DNA from: Bradyrhizobium lablabi
GTDB lineage: Bacteria > Pseudomonadota > Alphaproteobacteria > Rhizobiales > Xanthobacteraceae
Assembly (NCBI RefSeq): GCF_018131005.1
Contig: NZ_JAFCJK010000013.1
Span: 119,776 to 183,775 of the forward strand
Length of the DNA: 64,000 nucleotides
Direction: 5' to 3'
The notes under the pieces are model-generated. The model saw only the letters and a program-made list of their open reading frames with translations, did no database searches and had not been told where the DNA came from. Position 1 is the first letter of the stretch, and each line of letters starts with the position of its first letter. Below, in pieces: positions 34,311 through 42,124 of the stretch. Position numbers and translations under genes: made by a program.

Positions 34311-35270
34311 TCATTGCACGCGGCGTGCGGCCCTCGCATTCAGCGCTTGAATCCGGTCTTGCCAGAAAGCGCTGCTCGTGCCGAACACGTTGTAGCCGAT
34401 GTGGGTGGAAACCTTGATGCGATCGAGAATCGAAAGCTCGTTCACGGTCTCAAGGCGATTGGTAGAGGGATCGTAGACGATCAGTGCCAGCGGCGTCTCT
34501 TCGAGGATGTAGCGCGACACGGTGTGCGCGCGATCGCTGCCGTGCTCCTCGCAGAGCAGCACGCTGTCGGCTTCCATCAACCGCCGGCCGCCCTTCATGG
34601 CCTCGATCTCGACACCCTCGACGTCGAGCTTGACAAGGTATTTGCCGCGGGCCGCGATTTTGCCGTCATCGATCAGATTGTCGAGGGCGATCACAGGAAC
34701 TTCCTCGCCGCTCGCCTGATCGCCGGCGATGCTGAAGGCCTCGTGCTTGGTGCCCGACAGACGCGCGGTGCCGCGGCCGGCGCCGATCGCACATTTGACG
34801 GTCTCGAAACGGTTGCCGTTGACGCGCGCATTGTTGGCGAGCTTCGAATAGTTCTGTCCCGCCGGCTCGATCGCGATCGCGCGATGCGCGCCGAACGGCT
34901 TGCTCGAGACCAGCACCGACCAGTAACCGTAATTGGCGCCGCAATCGATCAGCGTGTAGTCGACGTCGGCGGAGTCCGCGAACAGCAGTTCCAACTCGTC
35001 CTCATAATTGTAGGAACGGTTGAGTAGCTTGCTCCAGTAGCCGTCGCCGTAAGGAAACTCGAACAGCGCATCCGGATTGAGCTTGATGGCGATATTGCGT
35101 TCGGGCAGCGTCTTGCGCAGCAGATTGGCGCAGGCGATGTAGCCCATATGCGAGAAATGCGACGAGATCTTCGATCCCGTCATCAGCGCAAACGCAGCCG
35201 TCCGTTCCCACAGATTGGCTCCTTCGAGAGCCCCTGAGGCGCGGTCAAACTGGATTGGCGCCTGCGCCAT
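34311..35270 (-). CDS. FkbM-family methyltransferase embedded between nuoD and nuoE
   Basis: 319-residue SAM-dependent methyltransferase. The FkbM signatures are LIDCGANYGYWSVLVSS (SAM-binding glycine loop, about residue 105), IAIEPAGQNYSKLANNARVN and KYLVKLDVEGVEIEAMKGG. The ATG at 35270 overlaps the nuoD stop by one base (TGATG); a GTG one codon earlier is also in frame. FkbM proteins methylate hydroxyls of sugars or polyketides and some other substrates; none is known for complex I. It ends 11 bases before nuoE, so it is fully integrated in the operon, yet unrelated by sequence to accessory assembly factors such as NDUFAF7. Confidence 0.88.
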   Translation of the reverse strand: MAQAPIQFDRASGALEGANLWERTAAFALMTGSKISSHFSHMGYIACANLLRKTLPERNIAIKLNPDALFEFPYGDGYWSKLLNRSYNYEDELELLFADSADVDYTLIDCGANYGYWSVLVSSKPFGAHRAIAIEPAGQNYSKLANNARVNGNRFETVKCAIGAGRGTARLSGTKHEAFSIAGDQASGEEVPVIALDNLIDDGKIAARGKYLVKLDVEGVEIEAMKGGRRLMEADSVLLCEEHGSDRAHTVSRYILEETPLALIVYDPSTNRLETVNELSILDRIKVSTHIGYNVFGTSSAFWQDRIQALNARAARRVQ

Positions 35271-36466
35271 CACCGATCGACCTCTCCGAACACGATGTCG
35301 AGCGAGCCCAGAATGGCGGAAACGTCAGCGAGCAGATGGCCCTTGCAGATGTGATCCATCGCCTGCAGGTGCGCGAATCCTGGTGCGCGGATCTTGCACT
35401 TGTAGGGCTTGTTGGTGCCGTCGGCGACGAGATAGACGCCGAATTCGCCCTTTGGCGCTTCGACGGCGGCGTAGACCTCGCCGGCCGGCACGCGCACGCC
35501 TTCGGTGTAGAGCTTGAAGTGATGGATGAGCGCCTCCATCGAGCGCTTCATCTCGCCGCGACGGGGCGGCGCGATCTTGTTGTCTTCGACGACCACCGGC
35601 CCCTGCCCGTCGGGTGCCTTCAGTTTCTGGATGCACTGCTTCATGATGCGCACCGACTGGCGCATCTCTTCCATGCGGATCAGATAGCGGTCGTAGCAGT
35701 CGCCGTTCTTGCCGATCGGGATGTCAAAATCTATCTCGGCGTAGCATTCATACGGCTGCGCCTTGCGCAGGTCCCATGCCGCGCCCGAACCGCGCACCAT
35801 CACGCCCGAAAAGCCCCACTCCCAGGCTTCCTTGAGCGGCACCACGCCGATATCGACGTTGCGCTGCTTGAAGATGCGGTTGCCGGTGAGCAGAGTATCC
35901 AGGTCGTTTACGACCTGCAGGAACGGGTCGCACCATGCCTCGATGTCGTCGATCAGCTTGGGCGGCAGGTCCTGGTGCACACCGCCGATGCGGAAATAGG
36001 CCGCATGCATGCGCGAGCCGGAAGCGCGCTCGTAGAACACCATCAGCTTTTCGCGCTCTTCAAAGCCCCACAGCGGCGGGGTCAGCGCGCCGACGTCCAT
36101 CGCCTGTGTGGTGACATTGAGCAGATGGGACAGGATGCGGCCGATCTCACAATAGAGCACCCGGATCAACTGGCCGCGGCGCGGCACGGTGATGCCGAGC
36201 AGCTTTTCGGCCGCGAGGCAGAACGCGTGCTCCTGGTTCATCGGCGCGACGTAATCGAGCCGGTCGAAATACGGGATCGCCTGAAGGTAGGTCTTGTGCT
36301 CGATCAGCTTTTCGGTGCCGCGGTGAAGCAGTCCGATATGGGGGTCGACGCGGGCGACGACCTCACCGTCCAGTTCCAGCACCAGGCGCAACACGCCGTG
36401 CGCGGCCGGGTGCTGCGGCCCGAAATTGATCGTGAAGTTACGAAGGTTTTGCGGTTGCTCGTTCAT
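35270..36466 (-). CDS. nuoD: NADH-quinone oxidoreductase subunit D
   Basis: 398-residue 49-kDa-type subunit forming the quinone site with NuoB. Conserved segments: NFGPQHPAAHGVLRLVLELDGE, HIGLLHRGTEKLIEHKTYLQ with the quinone-binding histidine in QHPAAHG, DYVAPMNQEHAFCLAAEKL and the C-terminal GSLDIVFGEVDR. It is separate from nuoC. Its start is 56 bp from the stop of the four-helix-bundle gene. Confidence 0.96.
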   Translation of the reverse strand: MNEQPQNLRNFTINFGPQHPAAHGVLRLVLELDGEVVARVDPHIGLLHRGTEKLIEHKTYLQAIPYFDRLDYVAPMNQEHAFCLAAEKLLGITVPRRGQLIRVLYCEIGRILSHLLNVTTQAMDVGALTPPLWGFEEREKLMVFYERASGSRMHAAYFRIGGVHQDLPPKLIDDIEAWCDPFLQVVNDLDTLLTGNRIFKQRNVDIGVVPLKEAWEWGFSGVMVRGSGAAWDLRKAQPYECYAEIDFDIPIGKNGDCYDRYLIRMEEMRQSVRIMKQCIQKLKAPDGQGPVVVEDNKIAPPRRGEMKRSMEALIHHFKLYTEGVRVPAGEVYAAVEAPKGEFGVYLVADGTNKPYKCKIRAPGFAHLQAMDHICKGHLLADVSAILGSLDIVFGEVDR

Positions 36467-36486
36467 GATACAGCTCCCGCTGCCGA

Positions 36487-36501
36487 GCGAATAGCGAATG
36501 G
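36487..36501 (+). repeat. Left arm of 15-bp inverted repeat flanking the four-helix-bundle gene
   Basis: GCGAATAGCGAATGG reads here on the plus strand; its perfect reverse complement is at 36926-36940. The motif GCGAATAGCGAAT is partly reiterated up to about 36519, giving a short GAATAGC tandem array. Confidence 0.85.
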
Positions 36502-36521
36502 CGAATAGCGAATAGCGACCG

Positions 36522-36902
36522 TCATTTCGTGGACTTGTCCTGCAGGGAACGTATCAGCGCACGCAGCATTTTGCCCAAGCTTTCGCACTGCGCGAGAATC
36601 GGCTGCGATTGCAAGGAGGGCGAGATCCCCACCCTCTCCGCCAATAGCAAATGGGTTTCCAATTCCTTCAGCGAGCCTTGCGATATGCGAAGCGACTGCA
36701 CGAAACTGCCGGTATTTTCGCGTCCATGCCCCTCCGCGACGTTGGCAGGAATCGACGCTGCGGCGCGCCTGATCTGCGAGGTCAAGCCGAACAGCTCTTC
36801 GCGAGGAAATCGGCGCGTCAACTGATAACAGGACTCGGTCAAGGTCATGGCTTCCTGCCATACCTTCAGGTCCCGGTACGAATTGATCGACTGTTCGCTC
36901 AA
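36522..36902 (-). CDS. Four-helix-bundle protein (23S rRNA intervening-sequence family)
   Basis: 126 residues with the family opening SYRDLKVWQEAMTLTESCY, the central TSQIRRAAASIPANVAEGHGR and SLKELETHLLLAERVG. This family was first noticed inside intervening sequences of 23S rRNA genes and is found scattered in bacterial chromosomes; its function is unknown. Here it sits between nuoC and nuoD, flanked by a perfect 15-bp inverted repeat and GAATAGC tandem units. It does not overlap either neighbour, unlike most junctions in this operon, so it looks like a later insertion that kept the operon readable. Confidence 0.9.
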   Translation of the reverse strand: MSEQSINSYRDLKVWQEAMTLTESCYQLTRRFPREELFGLTSQIRRAAASIPANVAEGHGRENTGSFVQSLRISQGSLKELETHLLLAERVGISPSLQSQPILAQCESLGKMLRALIRSLQDKSTK

Positions 36903-36925
36903 TCATCATCCCTATTCGCCACTCA

Positions 36926-36940
36926 CCATTCGCTATTCGC
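36926..36940 (-). repeat. Right arm of 15-bp inverted repeat flanking the four-helix-bundle gene
   Basis: CCATTCGCTATTCGC, the exact reverse complement of 36487-36501. It touches the nuoC stop codon (36940-36942), so the end of nuoC is set at the repeat boundary. Confidence 0.85.
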
Positions 36941-37542
36941 TATTTCGCCTTTTCATCCCCGGGCAGCGGATAATCCGCCCCTTCCCACGGCGAGAGGAAA
37001 TCGAACTTGCGGAATTCCTGGTTGAGACGGACCGGCTCATAGAGCACTCGCTTCTCCTGGTCGTCGTAGCGGACCTCGACAAAGCCGGTGAGCGGAAAAT
37101 CCTTGCGCAGCGGGTGGCCGTCGAAGCCGTAGTCGGTCAAGAGCCGCCGCATGTCCGGATGGCCCGTGAAGATCACGCCATAGAGATCATAGGCCTCGCG
37201 CTCGAACCAGTCGGCGCCGGGGAAAACGCCGATGATCGATGGCACCTGCGTGCTCTCGTCGGCTTCGGCACGCAGGCGGATGCGCGTGTTCAAGGTCGGT
37301 GACAGCAGATGATAGACGACGTCGAAGCGCTTCTCGCGGCCGGGATAGTCGACCGCGGTCACGTCGGTGAAATTGACGAAGCGGCAGCCCGGGTCGTCGC
37401 GCAGGAACTTGACGACGTCCACGATCCTTTCCGCATCGACATCGATGGTCAGTTGGTTGAACGCGACCGAGTGCGCGGTGGCGGCGCCCGAAAGCGCGCT
37501 CACGATCGTCTGCCCAAGGGCGTCGAGCTTGCCGTCGTCCAT
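36940..37542 (-). CDS. nuoC: NADH-quinone oxidoreductase subunit C
   Basis: 200-residue peripheral subunit. Typical sequences: FVNFTDVTAVDYPGREKRFD, VYHLLSPTLNTRIRLR and ADWFEREAYDLYGVIFTGHPDMRRLLTDYGF, then HPLRKDFPLTG. The final residues (GDEKAK) and the TAG stop border the inverted repeat of the four-helix-bundle insertion. It is separated from nuoB by 11 bases. Confidence 0.95.
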   Translation of the reverse strand: MDDGKLDALGQTIVSALSGAATAHSVAFNQLTIDVDAERIVDVVKFLRDDPGCRFVNFTDVTAVDYPGREKRFDVVYHLLSPTLNTRIRLRAEADESTQVPSIIGVFPGADWFEREAYDLYGVIFTGHPDMRRLLTDYGFDGHPLRKDFPLTGFVEVRYDDQEKRVLYEPVRLNQEFRKFDFLSPWEGADYPLPGDEKAK

Positions 37543-37553
37543 GACGTAAAACC

Positions 37554-38144
37554 TTAGCGTTCGATGGTGCCGATGCGGCGGATCTTCTTCTGCAGCAGCA
37601 GCACGCCGTAGAGCAGCGCTTCCGCGGTAGGCGGGCAGCCCGGCACGTAGATGTCGATCGGCACAATACGATCGCAGCCGCGCACCACCGAGTAGGAGTA
37701 GTGATAATAGCCCCCGCCATTGGCGCAGGAGCCCATCGAGATGACGTAACGTGGCTCCGGCATCTGGTCATAGACCTTGCGCAACGCCGGCGCCATCTTG
37801 TTGGTCAGGGTCCCCGCCACGATCATCACATCGGACTGCCGGGGCGAGGCGCGCGGCGCGAAGCCGAAGCGCTCGACGTCGTAGCGCGGCATCGACACCT
37901 GCATCATTTCGACCGCGCAGCAGGCGAGACCGAAAGTCATCCACATCAGCGAGCCGGTACGCGCCCAGGTGATGAGGTCGTCAGCGGCGGCGACGAAGAA
38001 ACCCTTGTCCGAGAGTTCGTGGTTGACCTCGAGGAAAAACGGATCATTGGCGCCGACCGGCTTGCCGGTCGACGGATCGAGAATGCCCTTCGGAGCCTGC
38101 GCGATCGCCGGCTGCGAGGATGCGGCGGTGGGGCTCAATCCCAT
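37554..38144 (-). CDS. nuoB: NADH-quinone oxidoreductase subunit B
   Basis: 196-residue subunit carrying cluster N2, the last electron donor to quinone. Ligand segments: FGLACCAVEMMQ (adjacent cysteines), GSCANGGGYY and VPGCPPTAEALLYG. It overlaps nuoA by ten bases. The N-terminus (MGLSPTAASSQPAIAQAPKG) is a variable extension seen in this group. Confidence 0.96.
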   Translation of the reverse strand: MGLSPTAASSQPAIAQAPKGILDPSTGKPVGANDPFFLEVNHELSDKGFFVAAADDLITWARTGSLMWMTFGLACCAVEMMQVSMPRYDVERFGFAPRASPRQSDVMIVAGTLTNKMAPALRKVYDQMPEPRYVISMGSCANGGGYYHYSYSVVRGCDRIVPIDIYVPGCPPTAEALLYGVLLLQKKIRRIGTIER

Positions 38145-38500
38145 TCAAGCGCGCCTTTCTTCCATTCGTAAGCAAACCCGACCGTCAGCACGGCCAGGAA
38201 CACCATCATCGACCAGAACCCGGTCGCTCCGAGCTTTCCGAACGCCACGGCCCAGGGGAACAGGAAGGCCACTTCGAGGTCGAAGATGATGAAGAGGATC
38301 GCCACGAGATAGAAGCGAACGTCGAACTTCATGCGGGCGTCGTCAAAAGCGTTGAATCCGCATTCATAGGCGGACAGCTTTTCCGGGTCCGGTTGCTGAA
38401 ACGCGACCAGGAACGGCGCGATCAGGAGCGCCAGACCGATCAGGCTCGCGACCCCGATAAAGACCACAAGTGGAAGGTAATTCTGCAGGATGCCGGTCAT
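38135..38500 (-). CDS. nuoA: NADH-quinone oxidoreductase subunit A, first gene of the nuo operon
   Basis: 121-residue membrane subunit with three helices and the conserved loop KLSAYECGFNAFDDARMKFDVRFYL, whose Cys lies near the quinone channel. It begins the nuo operon, which then runs uninterrupted in one direction for about 20 kb through nuoN, birA, rnj and mce. The main promoter must lie between 38501 and about 38620; I could not assign convincing boxes. Confidence 0.95.
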   Translation of the reverse strand: MTGILQNYLPLVVFIGVASLIGLALLIAPFLVAFQQPDPEKLSAYECGFNAFDDARMKFDVRFYLVAILFIIFDLEVAFLFPWAVAFGKLGATGFWSMMVFLAVLTVGFAYEWKKGALEWD

Positions 38501-39228
38501 CGGCGAGGCCTTCTTGCTGCGGTTTCGGACGTGCCGCAGATTCGATGATTGGAATTATTCTTGAGGCTTAGCGCAGCGCAACAGGGGGCGCAAGACAAGC
38601 TATTTTGACGCTTTGCCGCCTCTTTCGCAGACTCCCCGCCGGTGCTGTGGCGCGTTCATGCCCCCGTCAAGGTCACGCCGCGGTCATGGTGTGGTGCCCG
38701 GCCTTGCCCTCATGTCAGCTCCGTCCCTTATCCGCGGGCGGCATTTTGCAGTCCGGGGTCGCCGGTCCGGCGGTCGCCATTGCCCGAATAAGAACGCCAT
38801 AATTCTGCGAGCTGAGCTCTTCCAGCGGATGCCGGTTCGGTTGCGCACTGTGCGCCGGTCACAATGGCGTCATGGGGCAGCAAGCCCGAAATCACGGAAA
38901 CCACCGTCTCGGTTATCCCGCGGGTTGTCGCCGTGGCGCAGCTTCGGCGCGACGAGGTTCGCGAGCCGCCCCTTCAAATCAGCAGGCTTCCGCCGATGCG
39001 GATCGGCGGAAGCCGGCTGAGGAAGACGACCAGACCGAATTGCGACACGACGCCGACCGGCAAGCTCTTGCGCAACCCGTCGAGATCCAAGCAGGCACGC
39101 CGGTGACCGATATCCCCAGAAAAGTGCCCACCCGTGGTAAGGATCCAATCCTCGTCGGCAACCGGCAATGCCGGTGCACGGTCGTGGTGACCTACGCTCG
39201 CGCGGGCGGACGGCGCAGAACGCGCGCG
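38501..39228. other. Intergenic region upstream of nuoA with one long palindrome
   Basis: About 730 bases with only overlapping low-quality frames. It contains a perfect 13-bp stem with four-base loop at 38987-39016 (GGCTTCCGCCGAT, loop GCGG, then its complement), without a T run on either side. A minus-strand frame across it (about 38974-39168) could be a decayed gene remnant; I do not recognise it. The nuo promoter is expected near 38501-38620. Confidence 0.45.
38987..39016. repeat. Perfect 13-bp inverted repeat with 4-base loop
   Basis: Arms 38987-38999 and 39004-39016. It is not adjacent to a T-run, so it is not a standard terminator. It lies about 210 bases past the hydrolase stop codon and could be a protein-binding site, a folded RNA element or a remnant of a mobile sequence. 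Confidence 0.7.
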
Positions 39229-40134
39229 TCAACTCTCCATGAAGGCGAGCATGTCAGACAGCAGGCGCTCGCTGTGTGTCAGCGTGAGCGCGTGGGGTGC
39301 GCCCTCGTATATGGTGAGCTTGCTGCCCTTGATCAGCTTTGCGGTCTTGGTGCCGGTCAGCGCTAGCGGCGCGCTGGCATCCTTGTCGCCTTGCACGATC
39401 AGCGTCGGGAGATCGAACCCGCCCGCCGCCGCGCGAAGATCGGCGAAGGCGGTCGTCTTGCGACACGCGAGCGCCACCGGCAGCGGTACGCTCAGGATCA
39501 TCTCCCTGATCCAGGCGCGCGTGATCTCCGGCGTGTCGTGCATGAAAAACGGCGGCTCGTTTGCGGCAATCCATTTCGGGAAGTCGCGCGCGATGGCCTC
39601 GTTGTCGGCGTCGATCGCAGCCTTGGGGATCGCATCCGGGTTGTCTTCGGTCCTCACCAGGAATGGCGTGGTCGGCGCGACCAGCACCAGCTTCGCAATG
39701 CGATCCGATCCGAAGCGCGCGAGATAGTTGACTGCCTCGATCGACCCCATCGAATAGGCCACGAGGATCACGTCGCGAAGATCGCGTTGTTCGATCACCG
39801 AGGCGACATCGTCGGTCAGCGTGTCCAGATCGTACCCCGTGGCCGGCATACCGGACCGGCCGTGCCCGCGCCGGTCCGGCGCAATGCAACGATAACCCTT
39901 GGCGTCGAGCGCAACGATATAGCTGCCCCAGACGGTCGCATCGAAGGTCCATGCCGACAGGAACAGCACCGGCCGGCCCGAGCCCCAGTCCTGCACGAAC
40001 AGCCTCGTTCCGTCCTTGGCGGTCGCATGGAGCGGACGCCCCCGCGAATGCGTGACGGTTTGCGCGGCGGCCGGCGATGCCGCCGCAAGTGCAGTGCCAA
40101 GCAACGTCGCTTCGAGAACGGTTCGACGATCCAT
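39229..40134 (-). CDS. Exported alpha/beta-hydrolase
   Basis: 301 residues. The start at 40134 (MDRRTVLEATLLGTALAAAS) gives a twin-arginine-like export signal ending in AAAQT. The alpha/beta-hydrolase pattern is clear: oxyanion-region FLSAWTFDATVW, CIAPDRRGHGRSG, nucleophile elbow VAYSMGSIEAV (Ser in SMGS), PTLIVQGDKDASAP for the acid and GAPHALTLTHSERL for the histidine. The set resembles non-heme chloroperoxidase/esterase-type hydrolases. It stands alone. Substrate unknown. Confidence 0.85.
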   Translation of the reverse strand: MDRRTVLEATLLGTALAAASPAAAQTVTHSRGRPLHATAKDGTRLFVQDWGSGRPVLFLSAWTFDATVWGSYIVALDAKGYRCIAPDRRGHGRSGMPATGYDLDTLTDDVASVIEQRDLRDVILVAYSMGSIEAVNYLARFGSDRIAKLVLVAPTTPFLVRTEDNPDAIPKAAIDADNEAIARDFPKWIAANEPPFFMHDTPEITRAWIREMILSVPLPVALACRKTTAFADLRAAAGGFDLPTLIVQGDKDASAPLALTGTKTAKLIKGSKLTIYEGAPHALTLTHSERLLSDMLAFMES

Positions 40135-40211
40135 TCGCGCATCTCCCTTGCGGATCGGCGGCATCGAGGCGCCGACAGGCCGATCATCGCCATCGGGGAT
40201 GGCGTGCGCGA

Positions 40212-40427
40212 TTACGCGAGAAGTAAAGCTACGCGATGCCAGGGGTCATCTTCAGGCTTCGGGGCCTGTGCGGCGACCGCGGTCAGGCGGATTGTGAGCG
40301 GATGGGCTTCCGGAGCGTTGACGCCGAGCCTGAAAACAAACTCGGCGGCTGCACCCACCATGGTGCCGGCACCCGGCCAAATAAGCTCCTCCGGCCTTAA
40401 CTCATTGTTTTCAATACCATTTTCCAA
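40212..40427 (-). CDS. Short hypothetical protein (TTG start)
   Basis: A 71-codon frame starting with TTG (ENGIENNELRPEELIWPGAG...). A weak GGGAA site is nine bases upstream. Its middle (AAAEFVFRLGVNAPEAHPLT) is protein-like, but no family is recognised and the unusual start keeps confidence low. It lies divergent from the small membrane protein gene at 40590. Confidence 0.3.
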   Translation of the reverse strand: MENGIENNELRPEELIWPGAGTMVGAAAEFVFRLGVNAPEAHPLTIRLTAVAAQAPKPEDDPWHRVALLLA

Positions 40428-40589
40428 CGCGCTTCCCGAACATGGGCCTCAACAGCCCGTGTTGCAACCGCGGCGAAACCAAACCGGCGGACGAATGAAA
40501 CCATTTTGGGGAACTCATGAAACGATCCGGAAACAGATCGGCCTTACGAGTATCGCCAACAGACGGCGCAAAGACGCCCGGAGGCGATT

Positions 40590-40793
40590 ATGAACCACTC
40601 GATCCATTCAGCGGACCGTGCGACTCATCGCAAGATCGTGATCGTGGCCCTCGTGGCCGGCATCGCGATTGCGGGTTTGGGTATTTCGGCCCGGAGGAAT
40701 GCGGATTTTAGCCAGACCGCCCAGACCAACCACGTCGTCAAGGCCGGCAAGCCTGTTGCCATCACGTCGTCGGAGACGTCGACCGTCCGTTAA
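40590..40793 (+). CDS. Small single-pass membrane protein, conserved in bradyrhizobia
   Basis: 67 residues: a polar N-terminus (MNHSIHSADRATHRK), one helix (IVIVALVAGIAIAGLGI) and a periplasmic tail ending VKAGKPVAITSSETSTVR. A GGAGG ribosome site is five bases before the ATG. A good terminator follows 29 bases after the stop. I recall similar short proteins in Bradyrhizobium genomes, present in several copies; function unknown. Confidence 0.72.
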   Translation: MNHSIHSADRATHRKIVIVALVAGIAIAGLGISARRNADFSQTAQTNHVVKAGKPVAITSSETSTVR

Positions 40794-40821
40794 GTCCGTA
40801 CAGGTTCTTCTTAGCCAAAAC

Positions 40822-40844
40822 GGCCGCCTTCGGGCGGCTTTTTG
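40822..40844 (+). terminator. Rho-independent terminator of the small membrane protein gene
   Basis: GCCGCC, loop TTCG, GGCGGC and five T residues, starting 29 bases past the stop codon of the preceding gene. Confidence 0.85.
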
Positions 40845-41133
40845 TTGCCTGGAGCCGGATCGCCGTATTGAAACAACTGTCTCATTCCGGCGCATTGCCG
40901 CTGAATTCACTCCGCGGCACCGTTGACTGTGCTGTGCCTGGGTGAAGCGTCGGCGTTGCCGGCGACGCCCGAAACCTCGTCCGCCCCTCTTCCAGCCGCG
41001 GCCGTTAACCGCGTTGCCGGGGTTTCGCCGCAACTTCACGCGTGCCAGCCACCGCGGCACGATCGCTGCCCTCCAAACGCATCTTTCACCGTATCCGACC
41101 CGATGCGGCACAGATGGAGTTTGGAGGATCGCA

Positions 41134-42123
41134 ATGTCCGTCACCAATCACGCGCAGCCGACCGCGGGTATCGCCGACTACATCGCGATCGCCCGGCCCG
41201 ACCACTGGATCAAGCACGTGCTGATCATCCCCGGCATCGCCTTTGCGATGATCATGTCGCAGACAGGGCCGATCGACGTCACCACGCTTTCCCAGCGACT
41301 GATCACCTGCCTGTTCGTGGCGATGGCCCTGTCGTCAGCCAACTACACCATCAACGAATGGCTCGACGCGCCCTTCGACGCCATGCATCCGACCAAGCAC
41401 GCGCGCCCGGCGGTGCAAACCGTGATGTCGCCGACCATCGTCTTTGCGCAGTACATCCTCCTGACCACCGTCGGCGTCTGGGCGGCCAATCGGCTCGGCT
41501 ACGCCTTCGCGACCACAGCGACCGTATTTGCGGCGTTCGGCGTGATCTATAATGTGCGCCCGATCCGCGCCAAGGACCGCGCCTTCCTCGACGTCATCGT
41601 CGAGTCCCTCAATAATCCGCTGCGCTTCCTGTTCGGCTGGTTCGCGGTGGTGCCGAGCATCGCCCCGCCGGCGTCGATCCTGCTCGCCTATTGGTTCGGC
41701 GGCGCCTTCCTGATGGCCGCCAAGCGCGTTTCGGAGCATCGCGCAATCGTCGAGGCCGGCGGCACCGCCAACCTTGCCGCCTATCGCCCCTCCTTCGCCG
41801 TCTATACCCATTCAAGCCTGGTCACGAGCTGCCTCGTCTACGCCCAGGGCTTTGCGTTCATGATGGCCATCTTCCTGCTGAAATATCGCATCGAATATCT
41901 CGTCGTCATTCCGCTGCTAATCGCGCTGTTCGCTTCCTATATGCGGCTCGCGTTGACGCCGGACTCCGCCGCGGCTCGGCCGGAAGAACTGATGCGCCAG
42001 CCTGCGATACTGATCGCGGCCGGTATCACCATGGCGCTGTTCGGCGTGCTCACCTTCGTCGACCTGCCCGGGCTGAACAGCCTGACCAGCTCCGACCTGA
42101 TTCATCTCAGCGGGATCCGTTGA
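41134..42123 (+). CDS. UbiA-family prenyltransferase (DPPR synthase / NoeC-like)
   Basis: 329-residue integral membrane enzyme with about nine helices. The start at 41134 has TTGGAGGA upstream and replaces a longer frame from 40942. The prenyl-phosphate/Mg-binding motif is N74-EWL-D78-APF-D82, followed by KHARP, close to the pattern of decaprenyl-phosphate phosphoribosyltransferases (Rv3806c, rhizobial NoeC) rather than of ubiquinone UbiA. The second aspartate region reads NVRPIRAKDRAFLDVIVES. It is one base from the next gene and is followed by a HAD hydrolase, the usual partner phosphatase in polyprenyl-phosphate-pentose pathways. Exact substrate unproven. Confidence 0.8.
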   Translation: MSVTNHAQPTAGIADYIAIARPDHWIKHVLIIPGIAFAMIMSQTGPIDVTTLSQRLITCLFVAMALSSANYTINEWLDAPFDAMHPTKHARPAVQTVMSPTIVFAQYILLTTVGVWAANRLGYAFATTATVFAAFGVIYNVRPIRAKDRAFLDVIVESLNNPLRFLFGWFAVVPSIAPPASILLAYWFGGAFLMAAKRVSEHRAIVEAGGTANLAAYRPSFAVYTHSSLVTSCLVYAQGFAFMMAIFLLKYRIEYLVVIPLLIALFASYMRLALTPDSAAARPEELMRQPAILIAAGITMALFGVLTFVDLPGLNSLTSSDLIHLSGIR

Positions 42124-42124
42124 G

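Noticed and set aside
36522..36902. Four-helix-bundle gene as a piece of a ribosomal RNA intervening sequence
   Set aside because: No rRNA sequence is nearby; it is inside a protein operon, so only the family name refers to rRNA.
38870..39232. 120-codon minus-strand frame in the gene-poor region upstream of nuoA
   Set aside because: Arg/Pro-rich and spans the long palindrome; no ribosome site or family resemblance. Recorded only as part of the intergenic region.
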